A DNA stretch of 64,000 nucleotides from UBA5614 sp963667535 (lineage in GTDB: Bacteria > Cloacimonadota > Cloacimonadia > Cloacimonadales > Cloacimonadaceae), in the NCBI GenBank assembly GCA_963667535.2, contig CAXXDU010000002.1, positions 124,001 through 188,000 on the forward strand, in the 5' to 3' direction. Under the pieces are notes generated by a model. It was not told the origin of the DNA, searched no databases, and was given only the letters and a program-made list of their open reading frames with translations. A program made the position numbers and the translations under genes. Every line of letters starts with the position of its first letter. Position 1 is the stretch's first letter. Of this stretch, positions 53,006 through 61,223 are shown piece after piece.

Positions 53006-53031
53006 TCCTTTGAAATTCAAAGGACATTATA
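53006..53031 (-). promoter_or_regulatory. Promoter and palindrome upstream of the subtilisin gene
   Basis: A 19-base palindrome, TCCTTTGAAATTCAAAGGA (53006-53024), lies 27 bases before the ATG. Just upstream on the minus strand is TATAAT (53031-53026), so transcription would start near or within the palindrome, which could be an operator or a 5' hairpin. The -35 match is weak. Confidence 0.4.
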
Positions 53032-53061
53032 AGTCAATAAGAAATTTCCATTCCAATCAGT

Positions 53062-55515
53062 TTAATATAACATCATGGATTCACGTTTTGAATAGATTTG
53101 GCGAAAGTGAAGATTAATCATCTTATGTTCAGGTTTGGTAAAGGCAAAATCATCATCTATCATCTCAAAGGCATCGTTACGCGCAAGTTTTAAAATATGC
53201 TGGTCACGGACAAGATTGGCAAAACGGAAGCGAGGCATCCCACTTTGCTCTGTGCCAAAGAACTCACCTGGACCCCTTAGCTCCAAATCCTTTTCTGCAA
53301 TAATGAATCCATCTGTTGTGCCGGTCATTGCTGCAAGCCTTTCCCTGCCTATGGAAGATATGGGAAAATGTTCGATCAGGAAGCAATAAGACTGTTCTGC
53401 TCCTCTGCCTACTCTGCCTCTGAGCTGATGTAACTGCGCCAGCCCAAAACGTTCAGCATGCTCAATCAGCATCACAGTAGCATTGGGTACGTCCACACCC
53501 ACTTCGATCACTGTAGTGGAAACAAGTACTTTTGTTTCTCCCTGCTTAAAGGCGTGCATGATTTTTTCTTTGTCAGCAGCTTTCATTTTACCATGCAGCA
53601 GAGCAGATGTAAATTCAGGGAAAACCTTGTCATTTATGTGTTTAAAAAGAGTCTCTGCTGAAAGCAAATCCAGCTTCTCCGATTCCTCTATCAAGGGGCA
53701 AACAATGTAAACCTGTCTACCTTTGATCAGTTCTTTGCGTATTTCCGTGTACACTATATCAAGTTTGGCAGAACTGCGGACAAATGTACTGACAGGCTTA
53801 CGGTTAGGCGGGAGTTCATCCAGAACACTCACTTCCAGATCACCATAAACTGTCATGGCTAGTGAACGAGGTATTGGAGTCGCGCTTAAATATAACATAT
53901 CCGGATGTGAATCTCTTTTTGCCAGTTTGGCACGCTGCTCCACCCCGAATCTATGCTGCTCATCCACAGTGATAAAACCCAGTTCTTTATATTGTACATC
54001 GTCTTGCAAAAGTGCATGAGTGCCGATAATGAGATTGATTTCACCTGAAGCAATCTGCTCCTTCATCTCTTTTTTGCCTTTATATTGTCCGCCTTTGAGC
54101 AGGCAGACCTTGATATCCTGTAGCTGTGACAATCCTGTCGCAGTATCCATTACTTTTGGCTCGGACACTCTTGTCCGAGAAATAGGTTGTGCCTGTGACA
54201 ATCCTGTCGCCAGTCCGTCATTCCTGCGCAGGCAGGAATCCATGCTGTTTTCCTTTGATTCTTTCAATGACAAGATTGTCCCGGTTACTATCTTTTCACG
54301 GACAGGAGTGTCCGTGCCACTTTTCTTTTCACGGACAGGAGTGTCCGTGCCACTTTTCTTTTCACAGACAGGAGTGTCCGTGCCACTGTTCTTTTCACAG
54401 ACAGGAGTGTCTGTGTTACTACCAAGGAGCTTGCATATATTCTGATAATGTTGTTCCGCCAGGATTTCTGTCGGCGCCATTATCACAGCCTGATAGCCGT
54501 TTTCTATTGCCAGTAACATCCCAAAGAGTGTAACAATGGTCTTACCGCTACCTACATCACCTTGAATCATGCGATTCATCTGCTTAGGCGATGTCATATC
54601 TGCAAAGATATCTTTCAGAATACGCTTCTGTGCAGAAGTCAACTGGAAAGGCAGGGTGTCATACATCTTGCGGGTCAACAGTTTCTTGTTTTCAAAGGCT
54701 ATGCCATGCACTTCTTCTTTGTGAAAACGGTTATGCCTTGCCCACATGAGTTGTTGGTAATAGAATTCCTCATAGATAAAACGGCGTCTGATAGCTTCAA
54801 CTGCATCAGGTTTAGTAGTAAAATGCATCATCTGCAAGGCTGACTTGCGCGGTTCGAAGTGATGTTTGGTAATGATTTCATCCGGCAGGTTTTCTTCGAC
54901 GTGATTGGCATAATGGGAAAAAGCCTGCAAAACAGCATTACGGAATACCTTTTGAGTGAGATTGCCTGACAGAGGATAAACAGGTAGAACAGGTCTTTCT
55001 TTCCAGAAGTCTGATTCTGTGTCTTCATCCAATATCTCATAATCCGGATGAATGAGCTGATGCATGCTTTGATACTCACTGACAGTGCCACTAAACCAGG
55101 CTGTACCCCCCGGCTTGAGTGTCTCCTCCAGTCCGGGATAAAACTTGAACCAGGTGCAGACCATAGCGCTTTTGCCATCAGAGATACCGATATTAATCTG
55201 AGGCTGATTTTTCTTGGTCATGCGTTTATCAACCCAGCAAATCTGAGCCGTGAAAGCCACTTGCTGCCCTACTTGAAACAGAGACATGGGAGTATTCATC
55301 GCTCTTTGAATATATGCCCGCGGAAACAGCTCCATCAAATCCATTACAGTAGTAACTCCCAGCTTTGCCAGCCAGCGTGAGCGTGCCTCTCCAATCCCCT
55401 TCAAATACTTTATGGGTGTGTGAATACCTGGTTCATACTGCTGAGATTTCTTAGATTTTTCCATTATGAGAAAAGAAATTGAGTATGAGAATTTGGGCAA
55501 GGAAATTCCCTTCAT
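53062..55515 (-). CDS. recG: ATP-dependent DNA helicase with a repeat-derived insertion
   Basis: Branch-migration helicase for stalled forks and recombination. The 817 residues include the OB-fold wedge domain (about 90-180) and all helicase motifs: MIQGDVGSGKTIVT (Walker A), MAPTEILAEQHYQN (Ia), TVDEQHRFGVEQRA (II), LYLSATPIPRSLAMTVYGDL (III) and, near the end, QLHQLRGRVGRG (VI). Between motif Ia and the KGKKEMKEQIASGE block, where relatives have only about 15-20 residues, there are about 100 extra residues encoded by repeats (about 54120-54423). The downstream motifs are intact, so it is probably functional. The start may be ATG at 55515 or at 55464; neither has a clear ribosome site. Confidence 0.93.
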   Translation of the reverse strand: MKGISLPKFSYSISFLIMEKSKKSQQYEPGIHTPIKYLKGIGEARSRWLAKLGVTTVMDLMELFPRAYIQRAMNTPMSLFQVGQQVAFTAQICWVDKRMTKKNQPQINIGISDGKSAMVCTWFKFYPGLEETLKPGGTAWFSGTVSEYQSMHQLIHPDYEILDEDTESDFWKERPVLPVYPLSGNLTQKVFRNAVLQAFSHYANHVEENLPDEIITKHHFEPRKSALQMMHFTTKPDAVEAIRRRFIYEEFYYQQLMWARHNRFHKEEVHGIAFENKKLLTRKMYDTLPFQLTSAQKRILKDIFADMTSPKQMNRMIQGDVGSGKTIVTLFGMLLAIENGYQAVIMAPTEILAEQHYQNICKLLGSNTDTPVCEKNSGTDTPVCEKKSGTDTPVREKKSGTDTPVREKIVTGTILSLKESKENSMDSCLRRNDGLATGLSQAQPISRTRVSEPKVMDTATGLSQLQDIKVCLLKGGQYKGKKEMKEQIASGEINLIIGTHALLQDDVQYKELGFITVDEQHRFGVEQRAKLAKRDSHPDMLYLSATPIPRSLAMTVYGDLEVSVLDELPPNRKPVSTFVRSSAKLDIVYTEIRKELIKGRQVYIVCPLIEESEKLDLLSAETLFKHINDKVFPEFTSALLHGKMKAADKEKIMHAFKQGETKVLVSTTVIEVGVDVPNATVMLIEHAERFGLAQLHQLRGRVGRGAEQSYCFLIEHFPISSIGRERLAAMTGTTDGFIIAEKDLELRGPGEFFGTEQSGMPRFRFANLVRDQHILKLARNDAFEMIDDDFAFTKPEHKMINLHFRQIYSKRESMMLY
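54120..54423. repeat. Repeat insertion inside recG, including four exact 33-bp units
   Basis: Units start at 54292, 54325, 54358 and 54391, exactly 33 bp apart; each has GGACAGGAGTGTCC, a palindrome, and gives an 11-residue translation of the KSGTDTPVREK type. The left part has CGTCATTCCTGCGC...GGCAGGAATCC (54218-54242), also found at 22027, plus two CTGTGACAATCCTGTC copies (54124, 54191) and a palindrome around TCGGACACTCTTGTCCGA (54160). Confidence 0.9.
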
Positions 55516-55617
55516 GTGACAATAAATAGAGTTTTAGTTATCGTTAGTTGTCGTAATTCTAACCACCTAAATATTAGCTAATCAGGGAGTCCATTCCCTG
55601 ATTTGCATAAACACCAA

Positions 55618-56829
55618 CTATAACAAAATATTTCGGTCTATATAGTGTAGTCTTGTAACATATTTGAGATTTACAACCGGGTAGTTTTCTCTAAACTTCT
55701 GATATTTACTTTCCATGATTTGTTTACCATTCCATTTCACTTCATAAGCTCTTTTGCCGTCCAGGATAAAGTCAACTTCCTGTCCGGATTGGGTGCGCCA
55801 ATAGTTTATCTCGGATTGGGGAAATGTATCTGCCAAGTAGCGATAGATATAGTTCTCATAGAGCTTGCCGACATCGTCTCTATCGGGGAGAGGATTATAG
55901 TTCTTGAGAATGGCATTACGTAAACCCAAATCCATCAGATAAACTTTGGGCATTTTACGTAACTCTTTGGGATGTCCGTTATAGAAAGGTCTGATCAGGG
56001 TTAAGTGAAACGTGGTTTGGAAGGTATTTAGCATATTCTCCAAAACAGATTTGGCAATGCCGATTTCCGTTGCCAGCTTGTTTTTATTCAGTTCACTGCC
56101 AATTTGCCAAGCCAGTAGTTTCAACAGATGATAGGCTTTATCGGTTTGAGTGATACCGCTTTCCAGAAAGTCTCGTTTCAGGTATGAAGTAAACAAATCA
56201 TAAAGGATTTCCTGTTTGTCTGCAAGCGTGGGAGCCAGTACAACTGCCGGATATCCACCATAAATCAAGTATTCGTTTGATAGATTGATTATCTCCCGGC
56301 TTTGCTGAATTGTAAGCTTTTGCAGGTCCGGCTCTTCAGGATTTAGAAAATCAAGAGCTTTAGCCAAATCAGAACGGTCTTTAAACACCAGAAACTCTTT
56401 TAACCCCAGGGTAGGCAAATGGAAGATTCTTTTTCTGCCGGCTAAAGAATCATTGAATTGCTTATCAAGATAAAAAGCAGAAGAACCGGTAACAATCAAT
56501 TTCAGTTTATCAAGATTAACATCATAATGGTATTTAAGAAAGTGAGACGGATTAGCCAGATACTGAATCTCATCAATCAAAACTATCTGGCGCTCTTTAT
56601 TGTTGGGATGAATAATCTGCCAGATACGGTCAGGATGTTCATTCAATAGCCTGAGATATTCCGGGTCTTCCAGAGTCAGGTAATATACATCTTTACCGGC
56701 TTTCTTGAGTTTATCATGGATTTGCTTCAAGGCTGTAGTCTTGCCTGTCTGTCTTGCACCTGTAATTAAAAGCACTTCAGGCGTTTCCACCTTGCTTATT
56801 ATTGTTGAGACTATCTGTCGTTCAAACAT
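55618..56829 (-). CDS. AAA ATPase with DUF4143 C-terminal domain
   Basis: 403 residues. The N-terminal P-loop ATPase has LLITGARQTGKTTALKQI (Walker A) and RQIVLIDEIQYL (Walker B), with VTGSSAFYL as sensor I. The C-terminal domain (YLKRDFLESGITQTDKAYHL, YENYIYRYLADTFPQSEINY, FILDGKRAYEVKWNGK) is the DUF4143 type with the nuclease-like E-V-K of restriction-endonuclease folds. Such proteins are widespread and patchily distributed, often regarded as mobile or defence-associated; the exact function is unknown. It is isolated on the minus strand between two gaps. Confidence 0.88.
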   Translation of the reverse strand: MFERQIVSTIISKVETPEVLLITGARQTGKTTALKQIHDKLKKAGKDVYYLTLEDPEYLRLLNEHPDRIWQIIHPNNKERQIVLIDEIQYLANPSHFLKYHYDVNLDKLKLIVTGSSAFYLDKQFNDSLAGRKRIFHLPTLGLKEFLVFKDRSDLAKALDFLNPEEPDLQKLTIQQSREIINLSNEYLIYGGYPAVVLAPTLADKQEILYDLFTSYLKRDFLESGITQTDKAYHLLKLLAWQIGSELNKNKLATEIGIAKSVLENMLNTFQTTFHLTLIRPFYNGHPKELRKMPKVYLMDLGLRNAILKNYNPLPDRDDVGKLYENYIYRYLADTFPQSEINYWRTQSGQEVDFILDGKRAYEVKWNGKQIMESKYQKFRENYPVVNLKYVTRLHYIDRNILL

Positions 56830-57296
56830 AACACTCCGGATAATTATTACTTACAATAATACAAATAATCGGATTAAAATATCTTGTCAAGTAATTTATA
56901 TCCATCATTCGATTTGCTTTGTTATTGTTACCTCGTCATGTTTGTTCATCTCTTATTCCTTTATCCTGCTTAATAGATCCAAGAGAGAGCCTCCTCTTTC
57001 AAAATATGAGTTCAAAGACGGAACCTGTTGAGAACCTGTTGGGAACTTCCTGGGCTAACCCCAAGAGGAACCCAAGAGGTTCTTTTCAGGAATAGTTGTT
57101 TATTCCATATTGGGAAAGAGGAGGCAACAATGAATAACCTTAACAATGAACGTGGGGCAACGAATAATGACAGGATAGATAATTGAAATTTTACTATGTA
57201 TATATAAAACATTTTGTAAGTCAGAATGCAAATATATTGACAATTTTGGGTATAGCAATTTCCTCATGAATATTAATTATCATAGTTGGAGTATTT
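56830..57296. other. Divergent gap with an imperfect inverted repeat
   Basis: 467 bases between the DUF4143 gene and the chelatase pair. An imperfect inverted repeat spans 57028-57079 (outer GAACCT...AGGTTC) next to a GAACCTGTTG tandem (57019-57042). No convincing promoter or RNA gene was found. Confidence 0.45.
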
Positions 57297-58424
57297 ATGT
57301 CTAAACCGCGTTTTCCATTCATGGCAATCATGGGTCAGGAAGAACTTAGTCTGGCACTGATTCTAAATCTCATCAATCCTCAGATTGGGGGAGTATTGAT
57401 TCGTGGTACCAAAGGCACCGGCAAAAGCACTGCCGTCTATGGTTTACCGCAAATAACTCCTATGATCAAAGTACACTCGTCCTGTAGTTATAATTGTTCT
57501 CCGGATGAACCCGATAGTTGGTGCTCATGGTGCAAAGAACAACAGACTCATGATATCATCGAAAAGGAAATTGAAGTAGTGAATCTGCCCATGAATATCT
57601 CGGAAGAGAACTTATTTGGCAAGATTGATATTGAGAAACTGCTCAAAACTGCTGAAAAAGCTTTTGTGCCGGGTCTCATTGCCAAAGCACACAGGCAAAT
57701 TCTTTATATTGATGAAGTAAATTTAATCCCTGACCACATTACTGACAGTTTGCTTGATGTGGTAGCAAGCGGAGTTAATATTGTTGAGCGTGAAGGTTTT
57801 TCCGTCACTCATCCCGGTAAATTTCTCCTGATTGGAACGATGAATGGTGAAGAAGGTGAGCTCAGACCACAGATTCTTGACCGTTTCCCTCTATCAGTAA
57901 CAATCTTCACTGTTAACAATATGGAAGATAGAGAAGAGATTATCCGGCGTAATTTTGCCTATGAAGAGAACCCAACAGGTTTTGCTGAAGGTTTTCGAGA
58001 AATCAATGATTTAATGAAAAACTCCATCCTGCAAGCCAGGAAGCTGTTCCCTGAAACCACAATCTCCCGGGAACTTGTGCACAAGATTCTTCAGTTCTGT
58101 ATTCAATTTGCCATAGATGGACACCGTTCAGAGATTGTCATTGTTAAAACGGCAAGAACATATGCTGCTTTTGAATTGAAGCAGCAAGTCGAAATTAAGC
58201 ACATTAAAATGGCTATGAAACTTACTCTCCTCCATCGGACCCGGGAAGGCGGACTCAAGAAACCCGTTACCTGGTCTGATATCGAAAATTGGTTTAACGA
58301 TGTAAAAGAAGAAAGTGAAACTGACCAGACCTTCTCTCTGGAGTATAATCCAGAGAACATCTCATTGTTAAAGGGAGGCTTTGTTTCTCCATCAAAAAAA
58401 TCAGAGAAAGCCTCGCTAACCTAA
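57297..58424 (+). CDS. Magnesium/cobalt-chelatase-type AAA ATPase subunit (ChlI/BchI-like)
   Basis: 375 residues. A complete AAA+ module: RGTKGTGKSTAVYGLP (Walker A), QILYIDEVNLIPDHITDSLL (Walker B with the family DEVNLL motif), REGFSVTHPGKFLLIGTMN (sensor-1 region) and LRPQILDRFPLSV. A Cys-rich loop CSYNCSPDEPDSWCSWC lies between the Walker motifs, as in ChlI-type subunits. The stop is at 58424, but the last 30 bases overlap the D frame in the -1 frame at an A-run with a GGGAGG upstream. It probably works with the D product in metal insertion; the large substrate-binding subunit (BchH or CobN type) is not in the window. Confidence 0.9.
   Translation: MSKPRFPFMAIMGQEELSLALILNLINPQIGGVLIRGTKGTGKSTAVYGLPQITPMIKVHSSCSYNCSPDEPDSWCSWCKEQQTHDIIEKEIEVVNLPMNISEENLFGKIDIEKLLKTAEKAFVPGLIAKAHRQILYIDEVNLIPDHITDSLLDVVASGVNIVEREGFSVTHPGKFLLIGTMNGEEGELRPQILDRFPLSVTIFTVNNMEDREEIIRRNFAYEENPTGFAEGFREINDLMKNSILQARKLFPETTISRELVHKILQFCIQFAIDGHRSEIVIVKTARTYAAFELKQQVEIKHIKMAMKLTLLHRTREGGLKKPVTWSDIENWFNDVKEESETDQTFSLEYNPENISLLKGGFVSPSKKSEKASLT
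58373..58400 (+). promoter_or_regulatory. Candidate -1 programmed frameshift signal
   Basis: The heptamer A AAA AAA (58394-58400) is read TCA AAA AAA in the I frame, exactly the X XXY YYZ phase for -1 slippage. GGGAGG (58373-58378) lies 15 bases before it and could act as a ribosome-binding stimulator, as in dnaX. A weak hairpin, GACTAC (58454-58459) with GTAGTC (58470-58475), lies farther down. Confidence 0.6.
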
Positions 58425-59710
58425 ATTTATTTTTTGGTGACGGGGCAAACGAGGACTACATCGACAGACGTAGTCTGGTCAAATTGATACTCAAGCAGGT
58501 TCAGGGAAAAGAATTAACTGAGTTAGAGCTAATCCTGCTTAAAAGGAATGAAAAAGTCTGGCATGATTATGAAAAGCAGCCTGAGACGTTAGAAATTCTG
58601 CAGGGAATATTCTTTTTGTTATCTCATCCTGATTTAAAAATCATAGAATTTGGTACACTCTTCAGTGACCCCATAAGTCTGAGAAATGTGATTAGAATTG
58701 CCAAGAACTTTGTGAAGCTCAGATTAGTCGAAGGTAACTCATTAAAATCAATAATCAAAGGCGTTACTAATCACAAACAAGAGCCAGCTTCGAAATTTGA
58801 TGTGGAACTCAAGGAGAATGAGTTCAAAAAGATATCCTTCAAACGTAAAAAAATAACCTCCTACAAACATGGCAGTTCTGATAGTTCAGCCGGATTGCCA
58901 ATCGTCTCGTGGACACAAAGTCAGGATTTAAACAGTAAACCGCATATCTATCAGACGGTTAAAGCTGCAATTCTGGATGGCTCTTTTGACCGGAACCCTT
59001 TTCATATCCATATCAAAAACCGTCATTTCCGTTATCCCGTCTATCAGCAAAAACAGAATTTCAATATCATGTTGGTGCTGGATATTAGCAATTCTGTGAA
59101 GTGGATTCTCAAATTCATGGCTAAGATTATTTCCATGTTAACAGCTCAGGCCAGCGCTTCTAAAGATAAACTGGGATTGATTATCTTCAATGATGACCGT
59201 GCGCAGATTATGCACTATCCCACTACCAATATCAGGCATGTTATCGGTACAATCAATACACTTGCTCCCACCGGGGCAACACCTTTGGCAGAAGGTATAA
59301 AACTTGCCATGCAGACACTTGAACACAGCAGATTTCAGGTCACAGGTATGTCCAATGCCATTGTGCTTCTTTCTGATTGTTTCCCCGAACCTATCACCGG
59401 AGAGCATAAAGACCCACTGGATGAACCCATCTGCCAGCAACTTCTGCATGTCTGTGATAAAATTGCTGAGAACAAAATCAAGCTGCTCGTTTTAAATCCC
59501 AGCATTAGCAATATGACTCATTATGAGCAACAAATTGGTTATAAATTGGGCTTAAAAGCTGCCGAGCATGCTAATGGCAACTTTCTGAATCTTGTAGCAC
59601 AACCCTGTGGTTCTACTTTATCCTATGAAGAGAATTACGTGATACCGGATCAAATGCTTAAAAAATTCGTAGATAAAATAGGTGACTTTAGAATGGACAA
59701 CAAAATTTGA
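58394..59710 (+). CDS. Chelatase D-like VWA subunit, probably reached by -1 frameshift
   Basis: The D frame is open from 58346 to 59710. From the A-run it continues IRESLANLNLFFGDGANE then DYIDRRSLVKLILK, and it holds a von Willebrand A domain with the metal site LDISNSV and GATPLAEGIKLA. It is a D-type (ChlD/BchD) partner of the preceding ATPase. No ATG occurs in this frame before the VWA core (about 59068); a TTG at 58484 is the only reasonable independent start and has no ribosome site. Without the frameshift the protein would start with 408 residues; with it, a fusion of about 803 residues is made. Confidence 0.75.
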   Translation, partial: KKIRESLANLNLFFGDGANEDYIDRRSLVKLILKQVQGKELTELELILLKRNEKVWHDYEKQPETLEILQGIFFLLSHPDLKIIEFGTLFSDPISLRNVIRIAKNFVKLRLVEGNSLKSIIKGVTNHKQEPASKFDVELKENEFKKISFKRKKITSYKHGSSDSSAGLPIVSWTQSQDLNSKPHIYQTVKAAILDGSFDRNPFHIHIKNRHFRYPVYQQKQNFNIMLVLDISNSVKWILKFMAKIISMLTAQASASKDKLGLIIFNDDRAQIMHYPTTNIRHVIGTINTLAPTGATPLAEGIKLAMQTLEHSRFQVTGMSNAIVLLSDCFPEPITGEHKDPLDEPICQQLLHVCDKIAENKIKLLVLNPSISNMTHYEQQIGYKLGLKAAEHANGNFLNLVAQPCGSTLSYEENYVIPDQMLKKFVDKIGDFRMDNKI

Positions 59711-59765
59711 ACAGAATTTGCTTATTCCTCTCTTATACTTTAATAGATCCAACTGAGATTGAACA

Positions 59766-59816
59766 GAGATGCTAGGGTCATCTAAGGGTCGGAGCCTTAG
59801 ATGACCCTAGCATCTC
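59766..59816. repeat. Perfect 22-bp inverted repeat
   Basis: Arms 59766-59787 and 59795-59816 are exact reverse complements around a 7-base loop; the core of each arm is CTAGGGTCATCTAAGG and its complement. It lies 56 bases after the D gene's stop. No T-run follows, so it is not a standard terminator. The core resembles the hairpin at 1473-1511. Confidence 0.85.
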
Positions 59817-60144
59817 CCTTTAATCTCCAAAAGATCGCTTAAGAAATGAACAATGAATAATGGAAAGATAAAAATAGCCTCCAAAAGCAGAACTACATTC
59901 AAATAGCTCGTTGAGGAAACTTCCCATAAAACCACAAGAAACCCTAAGTGCTTGTATATGAGTATCTTCTTGCTTGTTGCTTAGTGAAAGCACTAAGCAC
60001 GTCTACCCAACAGCTACCAAACACAATTTAAGATGAGAGAAGGATAATTGACGATTCTCATATACTTCTCTATTTCCGTGTCAAAGAATTCAATCTGCCG
60101 GAAGTAAAAAAGTGAGTAGAAGACCAGATGGTTCATTATTCTTC

Positions 60145-60174
60145 TTGACTAAAAATCGCTATTATCTTTAGTAT
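60145..60174 (+). promoter_or_regulatory. Promoter of the BMP lipoprotein and sensor kinase genes
   Basis: TTGACT (60145-60150), an 18-base spacer and TAGTAT (60169-60174), with a ribosome site AAAGGATTGGA before the ATG at 60248. Confidence 0.5.
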
Positions 60175-60247
60175 AAAAAATGGAGACTGCTCCGTTAAGA
60201 TTGTTGAAAAAAAAAAGAATTGTCATATTATAAAAGGATTGGAACCA

Positions 60248-61222
60248 ATGAAGAAATTAGCAGCAGTCTTGGTGTGCTTAGTCATATTAATCGGTTGCAG
60301 CAAGTCATCCACAGATGATTCCTCATTTAAGTATCCATTTAGTGTACTACTATTATTACCAGGACCTACTGTTGAACAGAGCCTTGATAAAAGAGCAAGT
60401 GATGCCATGCAAAAAATAGGAAAAGAATTAAAAGTAAATATTATTTGCATGGAAAATGTTGAACCTACTCAAGTTAAGCAAATTGTAGCAGAAGCAGTAA
60501 ACAAGAAAATCGATTTTGTTGTTGGAATGGGTGAACAATTAACTTCGCCTTTGACACAGGCAGCCCTCAAATATCCGTATGTAAAATTTGCTGTTGTAGG
60601 CAGGTATTCCGGTAATTTTCGCAATTTTGGTTCTTTATCTTATCAAACGAGTTATTTTTATTTAGCAGGATCAGTAGCTGCACTAAAAAGTAAAAGCGGA
60701 AAAATCGGGTCTCTGGTTGATGATAACCAAATGACAACCAAGGAAGAAGTGGACGCCTTTATATCAGGTGCAAAACGTGTTAACCCCCAGATAGAGATGT
60801 ACAATGTAATCCTGGACAATAATGATACAGACAACTTAGCGCTTAAATGTACTGAAGCATTCAAGAAGCAAAACGTTGATGTTATTTATGTAAACTGCAA
60901 TCAGTCCGGAGTATTGGTTCATAAATGGGCAGCGGAAAACCGAATATTTACAATCGGTTATTTGGATGACCAGTACAAGCTTGCCCCCAAAGCAGTATTA
61001 ACCTCAGTTGTCATTGATATGCATAAGCTCTTGTCTTTTGGAACAGAACAGGCAATGATTGGAAAATGGCAGGGACGGGCATATAGATTTGGCATGACAG
61101 ATAACATCTCCAGTCTGGCAATTCTCAGGGGTGTATTGGATACCAAACAGGAAGGGGTTTTTGAAGGTATTTACCGGGAATTGGTTGCTCAAAGAGGAGA
61201 ATTTCCGGGCATGGTAAATTGA
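60248..61222 (+). CDS. BMP/PnrA-family substrate-binding lipoprotein
   Basis: 324 residues. The lipoprotein signal ends in LIGC (Cys17). The body matches basic membrane protein (BMP) family nucleoside-binding proteins: MGEQLTSPLTQAALKYPYVKFAVVG, SYQTSYFYLAGSVAALKSKSG and DVIYVNCNQSG. The family normally feeds an ABC transporter for nucleosides, but the next gene, one base away, is a sensor kinase, so here it may serve as a ligand sensor. I chose the ATG at 60248; an in-frame TTG at 60239 is also available. Confidence 0.88.
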   Translation: MKKLAAVLVCLVILIGCSKSSTDDSSFKYPFSVLLLLPGPTVEQSLDKRASDAMQKIGKELKVNIICMENVEPTQVKQIVAEAVNKKIDFVVGMGEQLTSPLTQAALKYPYVKFAVVGRYSGNFRNFGSLSYQTSYFYLAGSVAALKSKSGKIGSLVDDNQMTTKEEVDAFISGAKRVNPQIEMYNVILDNNDTDNLALKCTEAFKKQNVDVIYVNCNQSGVLVHKWAAENRIFTIGYLDDQYKLAPKAVLTSVVIDMHKLLSFGTEQAMIGKWQGRAYRFGMTDNISSLAILRGVLDTKQEGVFEGIYRELVAQRGEFPGMVN

Positions 61223-61223
61223 T

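Larger units (their letters stand above)
59711..60247. other. Gap with long hairpin and promoter for the BMP gene
   Basis: 530 bases. It contains the 22-bp hairpin (59766-59816) and a promoter near the right end. No gene is seen. Confidence 0.5.

Noticed and set aside
54020..54533. Open frames of 114 and 141 residues on the plus strand inside recG
   Set aside because: They are the reverse reading of the repeat insertion (HGQECPCHFSF-type tandem) opposite a well-supported recG.
53062..55515. recG as a pseudogene because of the insertion
   Set aside because: The frame stays open and all helicase motifs on both sides are intact, so an insertion in a working gene is more likely.
55618..56829. 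Complete mobile element around the DUF4143 ATPase
   Set aside because: No transposase, integrase or flanking direct repeats were seen.
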